Source of the DNA: Cyclobacteriaceae bacterium
Lineage (GTDB): Bacteria; Bacteroidota; Bacteroidia; Cytophagales; Cyclobacteriaceae
Direction of reading: 5' to 3'
NCBI GenBank assembly: GCA_019638255.1
Contig: JAHBUD010000001.1
Span: 2,728,001-2,792,000, forward strand
Length of the DNA: 64,000 nucleotides
The position numbers and the translations under genes are program-made. The notes beneath the pieces were generated by a model that was not told the origin of the DNA, did no database searches, and was given only the letters and a program-made list of their open reading frames with translations. Of the stretch, positions 18,074-27,556 are shown in pieces (position 1 is the stretch's first letter; every line of letters begins with the position of its first letter).

Positions 18074-18991
18074 ATGCGAATAGTATTTACCGTGATAGCA
18101 GCCTGCATGTGTATGCTGATGTTCAATTCAGCGTCCGCCCAGGTTGATCCCCTCTATGCCCAGTACTTGAATAACCCTTTTCTGATCAACCCCGCGTATA
18201 CCGGCATGAATAAATCCCTGAATATGATGGTGGGATACCGGAAACAATGGGCTGGTTTTGACGGAAGCCCGACCACAATTTCAGCTACCGGCCATACCAG
18301 TTTGCTAGACAATCGAATGGGCGTTGGTCTATTGATTTCACAGGATAAAATCGCTGAAAACACCAACACCTTTGTTCAGGGCACTTATTCATATAAGGTT
18401 AGTTTTGATGATTATCGTTACCTGTCGTTCGGCCTTCAGGCAGGCTTCATGAATTTCAGAAGTGATAACAGCATGCTGAACATTGCAGACCCAACCGATC
18501 CTTTGTTCAGTGAAGACATTAACACCTTCGCGCCTTCTTTTGGCGCTGGTGTTATCTACCGTACCGATAATCTTTTTCTGGGGCTATCCGTTCCACGCAT
18601 GCTGAGTGCAAAGGAAAACTTTGAAAGCGCTACTGCATCGATCTACTCACAGCACTTTTATGGTTTTGCTTCTTACCTGTTTCTGCTTTCCAACCGCGTT
18701 AAGTTTAAGCCCTCCGTTTTGCTCAGAGGGGTTGGTGGCTCCCCACTGTCAGTAGACGTGAATGCCCAGTTTAATATTGACGAGCGCTATGCTGCAGGGC
18801 TATTTACCCGTAATTTAAATACCTATGGTTTGCTGGCGCAGGTTAAGTTTAACCAGTTCAGGTTTGGTTATGTTTTTGAAATGCCAACCAACAAGTCGGT
18901 GGGAACAAATTTTACCACACATGAAATTACGCTTGGTATTAACCTGGGTATTTTCAACTTCCACGATGTAAATCAAATCAGCGATTTCTGA
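18074..18991 (+). CDS. PorP/SprF-family type IX secretion outer-membrane protein
   Basis: The 305-residue protein has a Sec signal peptide (MRIVFTVIAACMCMLMFNSASAQ) and then the PorP/SprF pattern VDPLYAQYLNNPFLINPAYTGMNKSLNMMVGYRKQWAGFDGSPTT (about 23-68) followed by beta-strands to the end (ITLGINLGIF). PorP/SprF proteins are outer-membrane parts of T9SS and motility machinery, and many Bacteroidota carry extra copies near adhesin-like genes. Here none of porK, porL, porM or porN is adjacent, so it is an orphan copy and a role in secreting one particular partner is possible. The secreted T9SS protein in this window is 36 kb away. Confidence 0.92.
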   Translation: MRIVFTVIAACMCMLMFNSASAQVDPLYAQYLNNPFLINPAYTGMNKSLNMMVGYRKQWAGFDGSPTTISATGHTSLLDNRMGVGLLISQDKIAENTNTFVQGTYSYKVSFDDYRYLSFGLQAGFMNFRSDNSMLNIADPTDPLFSEDINTFAPSFGAGVIYRTDNLFLGLSVPRMLSAKENFESATASIYSQHFYGFASYLFLLSNRVKFKPSVLLRGVGGSPLSVDVNAQFNIDERYAAGLFTRNLNTYGLLAQVKFNQFRFGYVFEMPTNKSVGTNFTTHEITLGINLGIFNFHDVNQISDF

Positions 18992-19912
18992 TTAGAAGCT
19001 TAAGCGCGACAGAAACTCCTGAAGTTCTTCATGAAGTGTACGTTTATTGTCGATTCCAAGGAGTTGATTTACCGGGTTGTTCTCCTTGATGATCAACTGA
19101 TTTACTTTCATTTGCTGGTTGATCAGGATAAACTCAAGATCAGGGATAAGTTGTTTGAGCTCATCCACAATATCCATAACAGAAAGTGTGCGCTCCACCA
19201 GGTTGTAAGTTCCATTGCTGAGCGAAACCTTTAACACGTTAGCCAACGCTTTGGAAATTAAGTCGATGTGGACAAACGTTCGTGCCTGGTCGCCATTGCC
19301 ATGAATGGTAATTCGTTTTTCAAAATTAGCTTCAAACACAAACTTGTTAATCACAGCATCGAAACGCATGCTCGGACTGTACCCATACACATTACCGCAG
19401 CGGAAGATGTAGGTATCCATTTTATCTGACAGCCTTACAACATGCTCCTCCCCACGTAATTTGGAAATGGCATAAAATGTTTTCGGATTGGGTTGCACCG
19501 ATTCGTCAAGCGCATAATCGGAAGAACCATAAACTCCGGCACTGCTGGCATAAATGAATTTTTTAACTGCACTTGACTCGACCGCATACACCAGTTCGGC
19601 TGTACCCCAATGATTGATCTGTTCATACAAGTGAGCATCCGAATGGGCAAAGGGTGTGGTTACCCGTGCCGCAAGGTGATATACCACATCAATTCCATCC
19701 AATGCTTTTTTAAGGCCGCGTGAGTCGAGCAACTCGCCTTTAATTAATTTTACCTTGGCATGCCCGCTCAGCTTGTTGCCTAAAAACAGGTTGAAGTTTT
19801 GCCGGCTGAGGTTATCGTAAATAATTACCTTGTCGACTGAATTATCGTTGGCCAGTAGTCGAACCAACTCCGTGCCTATATATCCCGTTCCACCGGTGAT
19901 CAGTACATTCAT
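18992..19912 (-). CDS. NAD-dependent epimerase/dehydratase (extended SDR)
   Basis: The 306-residue Rossmann protein begins MNVLITGGTGYIGTELVRLL (GxxGxxG NAD motif). It has the active-site YxxxK in TFYAISKLRG (about 145-154) and a substrate-domain motif HGNGDQARTFVHIDLISKAL (about 202-221) typical of sugar-nucleotide epimerases such as UDP-glucose 4-epimerase relatives. The ATG at 19912 is preferred over a TTG two codons upstream. Its stop abuts the convergent PorP-like gene. It probably modifies a sugar nucleotide for surface polysaccharide; the substrate is unknown. Confidence 0.9.
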   Translation of the reverse strand: MNVLITGGTGYIGTELVRLLANDNSVDKVIIYDNLSRQNFNLFLGNKLSGHAKVKLIKGELLDSRGLKKALDGIDVVYHLAARVTTPFAHSDAHLYEQINHWGTAELVYAVESSAVKKFIYASSAGVYGSSDYALDESVQPNPKTFYAISKLRGEEHVVRLSDKMDTYIFRCGNVYGYSPSMRFDAVINKFVFEANFEKRITIHGNGDQARTFVHIDLISKALANVLKVSLSNGTYNLVERTLSVMDIVDELKQLIPDLEFILINQQMKVNQLIIKENNPVNQLLGIDNKRTLHEELQEFLSRLSF

Positions 19913-19940
19913 AACCAACAGCTGCTGTAAAGATTAAACA

Positions 19941-20597
19941 TTATTTAGAGATCAACTCGGTGTGCAATCCACACTCAACCTTATTCAATCCATACCAACG
20001 CGCTTCACGTTCCTGCATGGCCGGATCAAGTTTGCGTGTGCAGGGTTCACAACCAATGCTCACATACCCCTTTGCTTCCAATGGATGTCGTGGCAGGTTA
20101 TATTCCTTCTGATATTCCCAGATCATCTTTGCCGACCAATCCAGCATCGGATGAAAACGAACTGTTCCATACGGAGCCGCCTGCTCAGTTTGCATGGCTG
20201 CACGCACCGCGCTTTGATCGGCCCGCACGCCATTGATCCACACATCAAACGTCCTGAGTACGCTGTCCATCGGCTGGGTCTTGTTCAGGTAACAACAATG
20301 ATCGGGATCGGATGCAAACAACAGCTTACCTTCCCCATCGCGTTGCATAAACTTGGGCACTTCTGATTTCAGATCGATGGTGTTCAGGCCAAAAAGAGCT
20401 GTAATATGATCCCGAAACTGTATGGTCTCAGGAAAATGGTATCCGGTATTAATAAAGTATACCGGAATTGACTTATCCACCCGACTTAGTATATGAAGCA
20501 ACACCAGACTGTGCGATTGAAACGATGAACTGGTGAACAAGCGCTTGCCTGCTTGCTTATAAGCTTCGATTTTAGCTTGAATACCATTGAAATCCAT
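19941..20597 (-). CDS. cysH: assimilatory (phospho)adenylylsulfate reductase, APS-type
   Basis: Reduces activated sulfate to sulfite. The 218-residue protein from the ATG at 20597 has the substrate region FTSSSFQSHSLVLLHILS and the PAPS-reductase-type WINGVRADQSAVRAAM. Both Cys pairs, CCYLNKTQPM and GCEPCTRKLDP, are the [4Fe-4S] ligands of APS-type enzymes, and the C-terminal catalytic Cys is in VECGLHTE. The two Cys pairs argue for APS rather than PAPS as substrate. An upstream TTG would add about 23 hydrophobic residues and is unlikely to be the start. No cysD, cysN or cysI lies nearby. Confidence 0.92.
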   Translation of the reverse strand: MDFNGIQAKIEAYKQAGKRLFTSSSFQSHSLVLLHILSRVDKSIPVYFINTGYHFPETIQFRDHITALFGLNTIDLKSEVPKFMQRDGEGKLLFASDPDHCCYLNKTQPMDSVLRTFDVWINGVRADQSAVRAAMQTEQAAPYGTVRFHPMLDWSAKMIWEYQKEYNLPRHPLEAKGYVSIGCEPCTRKLDPAMQEREARWYGLNKVECGLHTELISK

Positions 20598-20688
20598 ACG
20601 CCAAAGAAAACAAAAACATATCACAAAACCCCATTTTTCTGCCAAACAGGGTGTTTTAGGTAACAATATGATAAGTACCCTTTATCCT

Positions 20689-20696
20689 TAACTTTG
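20689..20696 (+). promoter_or_regulatory. TAACTTTG -7-type promoter element for the pterin genes
   Basis: TAACTTTG matches TAnnTTTG and lies 55 bases before the PTPS start. No clear -33 TTTG was seen at the usual distance. Confidence 0.4.
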
Positions 20697-20751
20697 AGAA
20701 TTAATTATCCGGAGAAGAACCTTTTCCAAAGGCTACTGTTTAAAGTATCAC

Positions 20752-21162
20752 ATGAAAGTCAAAGTTTCCCGAAAAGAGCATTTTAATGCTGCGCACCGAT
20801 TGTTTAATCCTTCATGGTCGGATGAAAAGAACAGCCAGGTATTCGGCAAATGCAATAACCCAAACTATCACGGGCATAATTACGAACTTATTGTTACCTT
20901 AACCGGAGAACCAAATCCAGAAACAGGTTACGTTTATGATATGAAGATATTGAGTGACCTTATCCGGGAGCATGTTATCCGAAAGTTTGATCACAAAAAC
21001 TTAAACCTCGATACACCATTCTTTAAAACCCTCAATCCAACAGCCGAAAACATTGCCATTGTTATCTGGAAAATTTTGCGGGACAAAATCGATGTATCAC
21101 TTGATATAAAAGTTACACTTTATGAGACAGAAAGAAATTATGTTGAATATCCGGCCGCTTAA
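20752..21162 (+). CDS. 6-pyruvoyl-tetrahydropterin synthase family protein (PTPS-II-like)
   Basis: Converts dihydroneopterin triphosphate to 6-pyruvoyl-tetrahydropterin or a related product. The 136-residue protein has the zinc His HFNAAHRLF (about 9-17) and the zinc/catalytic block GKCNNPNYHGHNYEL. The spacing is Cys-x5-HGH, as in tetrahydrobiopterin PTPS, rather than Cys-x3-HGH of the queuosine enzyme QueD. The pair with folE directly downstream (overlapping 41 bases or 23 bases, depending on the start) supports a pterin pathway. A QueD role cannot be excluded without testing. Confidence 0.88.
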   Translation: MKVKVSRKEHFNAAHRLFNPSWSDEKNSQVFGKCNNPNYHGHNYELIVTLTGEPNPETGYVYDMKILSDLIREHVIRKFDHKNLNLDTPFFKTLNPTAENIAIVIWKILRDKIDVSLDIKVTLYETERNYVEYPAA

Positions 21163-21808
21163 CAACCCTGATGATTCCGGTGATGATCATGTAGCATCAT
21201 CCTACAATACCCCCCTTCGGCCTGATGCTTTTAAACTGAGCGATGACGAAAAGGTAGAGAAAATCGAACAGCACTTTCGCGAAATCATGACTATTCTCGG
21301 ATTGGATCTTACCGATGATAGTCTGAACGGTACACCCAAGCGTGTAGCCAAAATGTATGTGAAAGAAGTTTTCAGCGGATTGAATCCTAAAAACCGACCG
21401 CATGCACGCCTGTTTGAGAACAAATACAAGTACGATCAGATGCTGGTTGAAAAAGAAATTACCTTCTATTCACACTGTGAGCATCACTTCGTACCCATTT
21501 TCGGAAAGGCTCACGTAGCCTATTTCTCCAGTGGCAAAGTAATTGGCCTCTCCAAGATCAACCGCATTGTTCAATATTTCTCCAAGCGGCCACAAGTACA
21601 GGAGCGGTTAACCGTTCAAATTGCAAAGGAGCTACAACGTGTATTGCATACGGATGATGTAGCCGTGGTGGTAGATGCCACTCATTTGTGCGTTGCTTCA
21701 CGCGGTGTTGGCGATACCAACAGCAAAACCGGCACAGCACATTTCTCTGGTAAGTTCAATGATGAAAACATCAAACGGGAGTTTTTGAATTATATCAATT
21801 CGAAATAA
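21122..21808 (+). CDS. folE: GTP cyclohydrolase I
   Basis: Makes 7,8-dihydroneopterin triphosphate from GTP, the first step to folate, tetrahydrobiopterin and queuosine. The 228-residue protein has the catalytic and zinc motifs FYSHCEHHFVPIFGKAHVAY (about 117-136), SGKVIGLSKINRIVQYFSKR and DATHLCVASRGV (about 182-193), with both Cys zinc ligands present. The frame opens at ATG 21122 inside the PTPS gene; the ATG at 21140 is an equally good start. Overlap with the PTPS gene indicates one transcript. Confidence 0.94.
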   Translation: MRQKEIMLNIRPLNNPDDSGDDHVASSYNTPLRPDAFKLSDDEKVEKIEQHFREIMTILGLDLTDDSLNGTPKRVAKMYVKEVFSGLNPKNRPHARLFENKYKYDQMLVEKEITFYSHCEHHFVPIFGKAHVAYFSSGKVIGLSKINRIVQYFSKRPQVQERLTVQIAKELQRVLHTDDVAVVVDATHLCVASRGVGDTNSKTGTAHFSGKFNDENIKREFLNYINSK

Positions 21809-21931
21809 TTTCAGCCAGTCAAGGGGTTGCACTACCATTCAGTCAACCCGACATTTTCCATTCTTAATACCGCCCAAAGACGTGCTTAAAATCAAATAAT
21901 TCGTAGTTTAGCAGTCCTAAAAACAACGGTT

Positions 21932-24508
21932 ATGGTTTTTGATTTAGACATGATAAAAGCGGCCTACAAAGCCTTGCCCGGGCGTATTGCCAAGGCACGT
22001 AAAGTGGTTGGAAAACCCCTTACCCTTTCTGAAAAAATACTTTACTCCCACCTGCACGAAGATCAGCCCGCACAGAATTTCGGGCGTGGAAAATCCTATG
22101 TGAATTTCTCACCCGACCGTGTGGCCATGCAGGACGCTACGGCACAAATGGCCCTGCTTCAATTCATGTCTGCCGGTATACCCAAGGTACGGGTTCCTTC
22201 CACCGTACATTGCGATCACCTGATCTTAGCCAAAAATGGCGCCTCACAGGATCTGAAAGAATCACTAACCGCCAGTGGTGAGGTGTTCAATTTTCTTGAA
22301 TCTGTATCCAACAAATATGGCATTGGTTTCTGGAAACCCGGTGCCGGTATTATTCACCAGGTAGTATTGGAAAATTATGCGTTCCCTGGTGGTATGATGA
22401 TCGGAACGGATTCGCATACGGTTAATGCGGGCGGACTAGGCATGGTAGCGATTGGTGTTGGTGGTGCCGATGCTGTTGATGTAATGGCCGGTATGGCGTG
22501 GGAGTTAAAATTCCCTAAGCTTATCGGTGTAAAACTTACCGGAAAACTAAGCGGGTGGACATCCGCGAAAGACGTGATTTTGAAAGTAGCGGGAATACTC
22601 ACCGTAAAAGGTGGTACCGGTGCTATTGTTGAATACTTTGGACCAGGTGCATTAACCTTGTCATGTACAGGCAAAGGAACGATTTGTAATATGGGTGCCG
22701 AAATAGGCGCGACAACCTCTACGTTTGGTTACGATGAAAAAATGGCCGAATACCTTCGCGGAACAAACCGCAAAGAAGTAGCTGATCTTGCTGATCAGGT
22801 AAAAGAACACCTTACCGGTGACCCTGAAGTTTATGCCAACCCTGAAAAATATTTCGATCAGGTAATTGAAATCGATCTGTCAACACTTGAGCCTCATGTG
22901 AATGGTCCCTTCACACCAGACAGGGCTATTCCCATTTCGCAATTTGCGGATGAAGTACGCAAGAATGGCTGGCCAAAAGAGCTTGAAGTAGGTTTGATCG
23001 GGTCATGCACCAACTCTTCGTATGAAGACATTACCCGTTCCGCATCGTTGGCGAAACAGGCTGTTGATAAAAAATTAAAAACCAAGGCAGAGTTTACCAT
23101 CACCCCGGGATCGGAATTGGTTCGCTATACGGTTGAACGCGATGGATACCTTGGAACTTTTGAAAAGATGGGCGGTGTAGTGCTGGCAAATGCTTGTGGA
23201 CCTTGCATTGGTCAGTGGGCGAGGCATACCAACGATCCGAACCGGAAGAATTCGATCATCACTTCATTCAATAGAAATTTTGCCAAGCGAAACGATGGCA
23301 ATCCAAATACACACGCCTTTGTGGCTTCTCCGGAAATCACAACAGCGTTTGCCATTGCTGGCGACCTGACTTTCAATCCATTGAAAGATACACTCATCAA
23401 CGAAGATGGACAGCACGTAAGACTTGATGAGCCTACCGGTCATGAATTTCCGCCAAGGGGATTTGATGTTGAAGATGCCGGCTACCTTGCCCCTGCAAAA
23501 GACGGCAGTAAAGTACAGGTAAAAATTGCACCTGATTCCAATCGCCTGCAGGCCTTGAGTCCGTTCCAGCCATGGGATGGTAAAAACCTTACCGGTATGC
23601 GATTGATTATCAAAGCCAAGGGTAAATGTACAACCGACCATATTTCCATGGCAGGTCCGTGGCTTCGTTTCCGTGGGCATTTGGATAACATTGCCAACAA
23701 TACATTAACCGGTGCTGTCAATTACTTCAACGACAAGACCGATAATGTTAAAAATCAATTAACAGGTGAGTATGGACCTGTGCCTGCAACACAACGCGCT
23801 TACAAAGCGGCAGGAATTCCTACCATTGTTGTAGGCGATCATAACTACGGTGAAGGATCATCGCGTGAGCATGCGGCCATGCAACCACGCCACCTCGGAA
23901 TGCGGGTGATTTTAGTGAAATCATTTGCCCGTATTCACGAAACCAATTTGAAGAAGCAAGGCATGTTGGCCGTAACGTTTGCCAATGAGGCCGACTACGC
24001 TAAGATTCAGGAAGATGACATTATTGATATTATAGACTTGACTTCTTTTGCTCCGGATAAGCAACTAACGCTGGTGTTGAAGCATAAAGATGGAACAAGC
24101 GATACCATCAAGGTTAATCATACCTACAATGCCGGACAGATTGAATGGTTTAAAGCGGGTTCTGCCCTGAACCTGATGGCCGGAAAAACCAAACCATCAA
24201 AGCCTGCAGTAAAAGCCGTAAAGAAGTCCTCAAAAAAGAAAGTTGTTAAGAAGGCAGCTAAGAAGAAAGTTGTTAACAAAGCTAAGAAAGCGGCTTCCAA
24301 AAAGGCTTCTGTGAAAAAGAAGGTATCGACCAAAGCAACTAAGAAAAAAGCTGCTAAGAAGGTGGTGAAAAAAGTGTCGAAGAAGGCGGCTAAAAAAACG
24401 GTGGCAAAGAAAAAGGTAGTAGCGAAGAAGAAGGCAACTTCCAAAGCAAAGAAGGTAAACCGAAAAGTGGTTAAAAAGAAAGCCTCCCCTAAGAAGAGAA
24501 GACGTTGA
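21932..24508 (+). CDS. aconitate hydratase with a histone-H1-like Lys/Ala-rich C-terminal tail
   Basis: TCA-cycle enzyme (citrate to isocitrate) of the mitochondrial-type aconitase group. The first 750 residues carry the Fe-S ligand blocks [14 protein letters not shown] and [10 protein letters not shown], the domain-4 motif [17 protein letters not shown] and DHISMAGPW. After the normal end of aconitase, the same frame continues for about 105 residues made almost only of Lys, Ala, Val, Ser and Thr (repeats such as KKAAKKV, ending PKKRRR). This resembles bacterial histone-H1-like tails. No frame break or second start separates the two parts. The tail may bind nucleic acid, but this is inference. 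Confidence 0.95.
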   Translation: MVFDLDMIKAAYKALPGRIAKARKVVGKPLTLSEKILYSHLHEDQPAQNFGRGKSYVNFSPDRVAMQDATAQMALLQFMSAGIPKVRVPSTVHCDHLILAKNGASQDLKESLTASGEVFNFLESVSNKYGIGFWKPGAGIIHQVVLENYAFPGGMMIGTDSHTVNAGGLGMVAIGVGGADAVDVMAGMAWELKFPKLIGVKLTGKLSGWTSAKDVILKVAGILTVKGGTGAIVEYFGPGALTLSCTGKGTICNMGAEIGATTSTFGYDEKMAEYLRGTNRKEVADLADQVKEHLTGDPEVYANPEKYFDQVIEIDLSTLEPHVNGPFTPDRAIPISQFADEVRKNGWPKELEVGLIGSCTNSSYEDITRSASLAKQAVDKKLKTKAEFTITPGSELVRYTVERDGYLGTFEKMGGVVLANACGPCIGQWARHTNDPNRKNSIITSFNRNFAKRNDGNPNTHAFVASPEITTAFAIAGDLTFNPLKDTLINEDGQHVRLDEPTGHEFPPRGFDVEDAGYLAPAKDGSKVQVKIAPDSNRLQALSPFQPWDGKNLTGMRLIIKAKGKCTTDHISMAGPWLRFRGHLDNIANNTLTGAVNYFNDKTDNVKNQLTGEYGPVPATQRAYKAAGIPTIVVGDHNYGEGSSREHAAMQPRHLGMRVILVKSFARIHETNLKKQGMLAVTFANEADYAKIQEDDIIDIIDLTSFAPDKQLTLVLKHKDGTSDTIKVNHTYNAGQIEWFKAGSALNLMAGKTKPSKPAVKAVKKSSKKKVVKKAAKKKVVNKAKKAASKKASVKKKVSTKATKKKAAKKVVKKVSKKAAKKTVAKKKVVAKKKATSKAKKVNRKVVKKKASPKKRRR

Positions 24509-24529
24509 TTTTTCTGGTCACTGATATAT

Positions 24530-24563
24530 AACAGCAGGTCAAAACATGCCTGCTGTTTTTTTA
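24530..24563 (+). terminator. intrinsic terminator after aconitase
   Basis: Stem AACAGCAGG / CCTGCTGTT with a 10-base loop and a following T-run, 22 bases after the aconitase stop. The T-run touches the stop codon of the convergent gene at 24561. Confidence 0.85.
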
Positions 24564-24956
24564 TGCCTGTTCCGCTTTATACCATTTCCAGGAAGCAATA
24601 TTCAACACCAGGCAGTAAACAATCAATAAAGTTAACAACACCCATTGTACCCAATCTTTCATCTTGCCCAGTTCGTCAATGAAATGCCAGGAATGAAAAC
24701 CCGTGTAAAACAAACTCGCCAAAAAATTCAATAGCCTGACGGTGCGGGTTTGCACAAACATAATCCCAACAATATAAAGTGTAGGCAACAAGTACAATCC
24801 AAGTCGTTTCAACATTTCCATATCAGGAACGGCATCGTAGCCACCCTTTACCACGTTAATGCCAAAACGAAGGTTATGCAAACCAAAAAACTGATGGAAC
24901 AACATTCCCAGTATCACCAGTAACCAAAGTACAACAATTTTAGTCTGGAGTTTCAT
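24561..24956 (-). CDS. small four-helix membrane protein of unknown function
   Basis: The 131-residue protein has about four hydrophobic segments (about 5-24, 50-68, 72-92, 102-122) and charged loops (FGINVVKGGYDAVPDMEMLKRLG). I do not recognise a named family. It lies 21 bases downstream of the TonB receptor gene on the same strand, so the two are probably co-transcribed. Helper membrane proteins encoded after iron-type TonB receptors are common in Bacteroidota, which suggests but does not prove a transport-linked role. Confidence 0.75.
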   Translation of the reverse strand: MKLQTKIVVLWLLVILGMLFHQFFGLHNLRFGINVVKGGYDAVPDMEMLKRLGLYLLPTLYIVGIMFVQTRTVRLLNFLASLFYTGFHSWHFIDELGKMKDWVQWVLLTLLIVYCLVLNIASWKWYKAEQA

Positions 24957-24977
24957 AGCGTTTAGTAAGGATTAGTG

Positions 24978-27389
24978 TTAGAATTTTATTTCGAATCCGG
25001 CTGTAATAAATCGGGGCAATCCAACCCTAATACCTTCTGGTCTACGGGTTGAAATGTAGCGCACATCGGTAAGGTTCTTCACGGAGAGATTAACCTGGGC
25101 ATTCCATTTCGGAATGCGGTGGTAGGCCGTGGCATCCAACACATTGTAATGCGGCATTTTACCTATGCGACCATTGTTCGAGGGGGTAATGCTATTCAAT
25201 TCATCGGTAAACTGATTACCAACATATGTATAGGTAAACCGTAAACCGGTTCCAAAAGTTGACTCAATATTAAATGCTGTGGACAAGGTTAATTCAGGGG
25301 CATAGGGCAACCGATTTCCATTTACGTTAGTGGTTTCTCCACCCGATGAAATCAAGCGATCAGAATTATAGGTTGCGTGGGTGTAGGTCCCGTTAAAATC
25401 AAGTATAAACAACCATGAAGTATTCAACATCTCACGACTATTCCAAACCAAAGCAGTTTCAATACCCTTGTGCAACGTTTTACCTGCATTGGTAACACCA
25501 AACCCAGCGCCACCAATGGATTGGGATGAAGGAATAATCTGGTTATCGAAATCCATGTGGAAGTAGGTGATCTCGGCAAAGAATCCGGCTACAACCTGGG
25601 TACGCAATCCTAACTCAAAATTCCAGCTGGTTTCGGCTTCCAGATCAAGTACGGGGTTGGCAGCACTAAAATCAATAGCGTCTTTAATGCGCGGTGGTGC
25701 ATAGCCCCGATGAATGCCGGTGAAAAGGTTGAGTTGATTGTTAGGCCGATAGTTTAACCCAACACCGGGGATTAATTCTGCAATTTTATTTTCTGCAACG
25801 TTGTGCACATCGGTGCTGGCTTCCCTCAAGATTTCGCGTTCATAGTTGTAAAACTCTGCACGCAAGCCTGGCGATACATCCAGCTTAGGGAGAAGCGAAA
25901 TTTTATCCAGGAAATAGAGCGCGATAGCATTGCCCGTTCGAACTTCATCGCTCACCAAAGCACCGGATTGAGCGGTTGCCGATGTACCATTGATGCGTTG
26001 TTCATAAGCACGTTCGTACAAATAACGGTAGCCTGCCGTAAGTTGATTCGTGATTGAACCGAGTTTAAGGTTATAGTTTATCTTCTGCTCCCACCCCATT
26101 ACTTCAAACTGTCGATCGCGATTACCGGTGCGGTTGCGCAAATAAATAGCGCCTCCAGGTACACTTTCATCGCCCCACACCACGCCTGTCCAATCGGCTG
26201 GCGGAGGATTGGGGATACCATTTGAAAATGTATTGTAAGCATAATCCTGTCTCCTCCAGTTTCGGGTAGTGGTGTATCCGAACAGGGTTGAGTTTAGCGA
26301 AAGATTATCGCTTAGTTTGGTTTGATGTGAAAAACTCATCAAGTACCGGTTTACATCCAACTCATCGTTTGGCATCAGCACGGTAAAATCATTCCCACCT
26401 TGATCGAACATGGGTTGGGTAATACCGATGTAGGTAGAATTTGAAACCTCATTGTATGCAGCAAGTTTAACCCCCAGGGTTGATTTATCTGACAACGGAA
26501 TCCTAAGCTTTGCTGAAAAATCATTGACCGTAAATCCAGTTGGGCCCATATTTTCTGCCTGCTTGCGTAAATAAGTAAACTGAACCCCGGTTTTATTAAA
26601 GGTATTTCCATAACTACCCAACGCGCTTAAATAACTACCACTACCACCCTGAATTCGAAAACGTATCTGCTCTTCTTCTGGCGGATCAGCCGTGATGTAG
26701 TTGATCACTCCGCCAACCGTTTGTGGTCCGTATAAAATTTGTCCGCTGCCTTTCAACACTTCAACACCACTCATCCTGTCCATGGCTGGGGTATAATACA
26801 TTTCGGGTTCGCCATAGGGATTTAAGGCTACGGGAATACCGTCTTCCATCATCAGCACACTGCGGCTGCGGTCCGGGTCAAGTCCACGAATGCCAATATT
26901 TACACGAAGACCAGCACCTTCTTCATCGACAACATTTAACCCGGGTACCCTGCGAAATACTTCATTGCCCGTTACCGGCTTGAGTAATATCAACTCATTC
27001 TGATCGAGATAACTTACTGAGCCCGGTACTTTGCTAAACAGTTGGTCACGATTGCTAATAACATAAACCTGAGATAAAAGATGCGGATCTTCCTGAAGGG
27101 TAATAGTCAATTCTTTCGCATTCTGCGTATCGACTTTAACATGTTGAGCAACATAGGCCAAGTGAGTAATGGTTAGGGTGTATTCACCGGGCAATAAACC
27201 CTTGATTTGAAATTTGCCTTCGGCATCGGTGGCGTATCCTAAAACCGTGCCCACCACCTGTACATGAGCACCTTCAATCGGGGTACCACTTTCTGACTTA
27301 ATAATCCCCGAAAGGGCAACTCTTTGCTGAGCATGTGCCCCAAAGGTGAAGAGAAAGACGATACCAAAAATGTGCAGGAATCGAGCCAT
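24978..27389 (-). CDS. TonB-dependent receptor (FecA-like) with carboxypeptidase-like N-domain
   Basis: Outer-membrane active transporter of 803 aa. In order: signal peptide (MARFLHIFGIVFLFTFGAHAQ), a carboxypeptidase-D-regulatory-like beta domain (about 22-105, GIIKSESGTPIEGAHVQVVG), a plug domain (about 115-230, with GLRVNIGIRGLDPDRSRSVL and VEVLKGSGQILYGPQTVGG) and a 22-strand barrel ending in the C-terminal Phe (FITAGFEIKF). The plug resembles ferric-dicitrate-type receptors. Two operator-like palindromes, shared with the suf promoter, flank its putative promoter. Iron (siderophore or citrate) uptake is therefore the leading guess; the substrate is not proven. Confidence 0.93.
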   Translation of the reverse strand: MARFLHIFGIVFLFTFGAHAQQRVALSGIIKSESGTPIEGAHVQVVGTVLGYATDAEGKFQIKGLLPGEYTLTITHLAYVAQHVKVDTQNAKELTITLQEDPHLLSQVYVISNRDQLFSKVPGSVSYLDQNELILLKPVTGNEVFRRVPGLNVVDEEGAGLRVNIGIRGLDPDRSRSVLMMEDGIPVALNPYGEPEMYYTPAMDRMSGVEVLKGSGQILYGPQTVGGVINYITADPPEEEQIRFRIQGGSGSYLSALGSYGNTFNKTGVQFTYLRKQAENMGPTGFTVNDFSAKLRIPLSDKSTLGVKLAAYNEVSNSTYIGITQPMFDQGGNDFTVLMPNDELDVNRYLMSFSHQTKLSDNLSLNSTLFGYTTTRNWRRQDYAYNTFSNGIPNPPPADWTGVVWGDESVPGGAIYLRNRTGNRDRQFEVMGWEQKINYNLKLGSITNQLTAGYRYLYERAYEQRINGTSATAQSGALVSDEVRTGNAIALYFLDKISLLPKLDVSPGLRAEFYNYEREILREASTDVHNVAENKIAELIPGVGLNYRPNNQLNLFTGIHRGYAPPRIKDAIDFSAANPVLDLEAETSWNFELGLRTQVVAGFFAEITYFHMDFDNQIIPSSQSIGGAGFGVTNAGKTLHKGIETALVWNSREMLNTSWLFILDFNGTYTHATYNSDRLISSGGETTNVNGNRLPYAPELTLSTAFNIESTFGTGLRFTYTYVGNQFTDELNSITPSNNGRIGKMPHYNVLDATAYHRIPKWNAQVNLSVKNLTDVRYISTRRPEGIRVGLPRFITAGFEIKF

Positions 27390-27406
27390 GGCTGTGGTTT
27401 AGCTTG

Positions 27407-27425
27407 TTTAGAATTAGTATAAATA
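27407..27425 (-). promoter_or_regulatory. operator-like palindrome 1 before the TonB receptor
   Basis: On the plus strand TTTAGAATTAGTATAAATA, differing at two positions from the suf site. It lies 5 bases after the putative -7 element and 17 bases before the receptor start codon, the same place relative to the -7 as in the suf promoter. Confidence 0.6.
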
Positions 27426-27430
27426 AAGCA

Positions 27431-27462
27431 CAATGGTATAACTTGTTTAGAATTAGTACAAA
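27431..27462 (-). promoter_or_regulatory. putative TonB-receptor promoter (-33 TTTG, -7 TACCATTG)
   Basis: On the minus strand TTTG (27462-27459) and TACCATTG (27438-27431) are 20 bases apart, close to the Bacteroidota spacing. The -7 has one mismatch to TAnnTTTG. Palindrome 2 covers the -33 region and palindrome 1 the start region. Confidence 0.45.
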
Positions 27463-27464
27463 TA
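27446..27464 (-). promoter_or_regulatory. operator-like palindrome 2 before the TonB receptor
   Basis: Plus-strand TTTAGAATTAGTACAAATA. It is a direct repeat of palindrome 1, 39 bases away start to start, and overlaps the putative -33 element. Both copies sit in longer matching stretches (CTTGTTTAGAATTAGTA). Confidence 0.6.
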
Positions 27465-27556
27465 ATAATCATTGATTTTTATCATGATTTGAACATTTCT
27501 CGTAAAATTGACCTTATATTTTATAAAAGTCCGCAAAGCTACCTCAATGTCAGGCC

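Noticed and set aside
24124-24444. Phe/Leu-rich 106-residue minus-strand frame under the aconitase tail
   Set aside because: It is the mirror of the Lys-rich coding repeat (AAG/AAA read backwards as CTT/TTT), so its hydrophobic look is an artefact.
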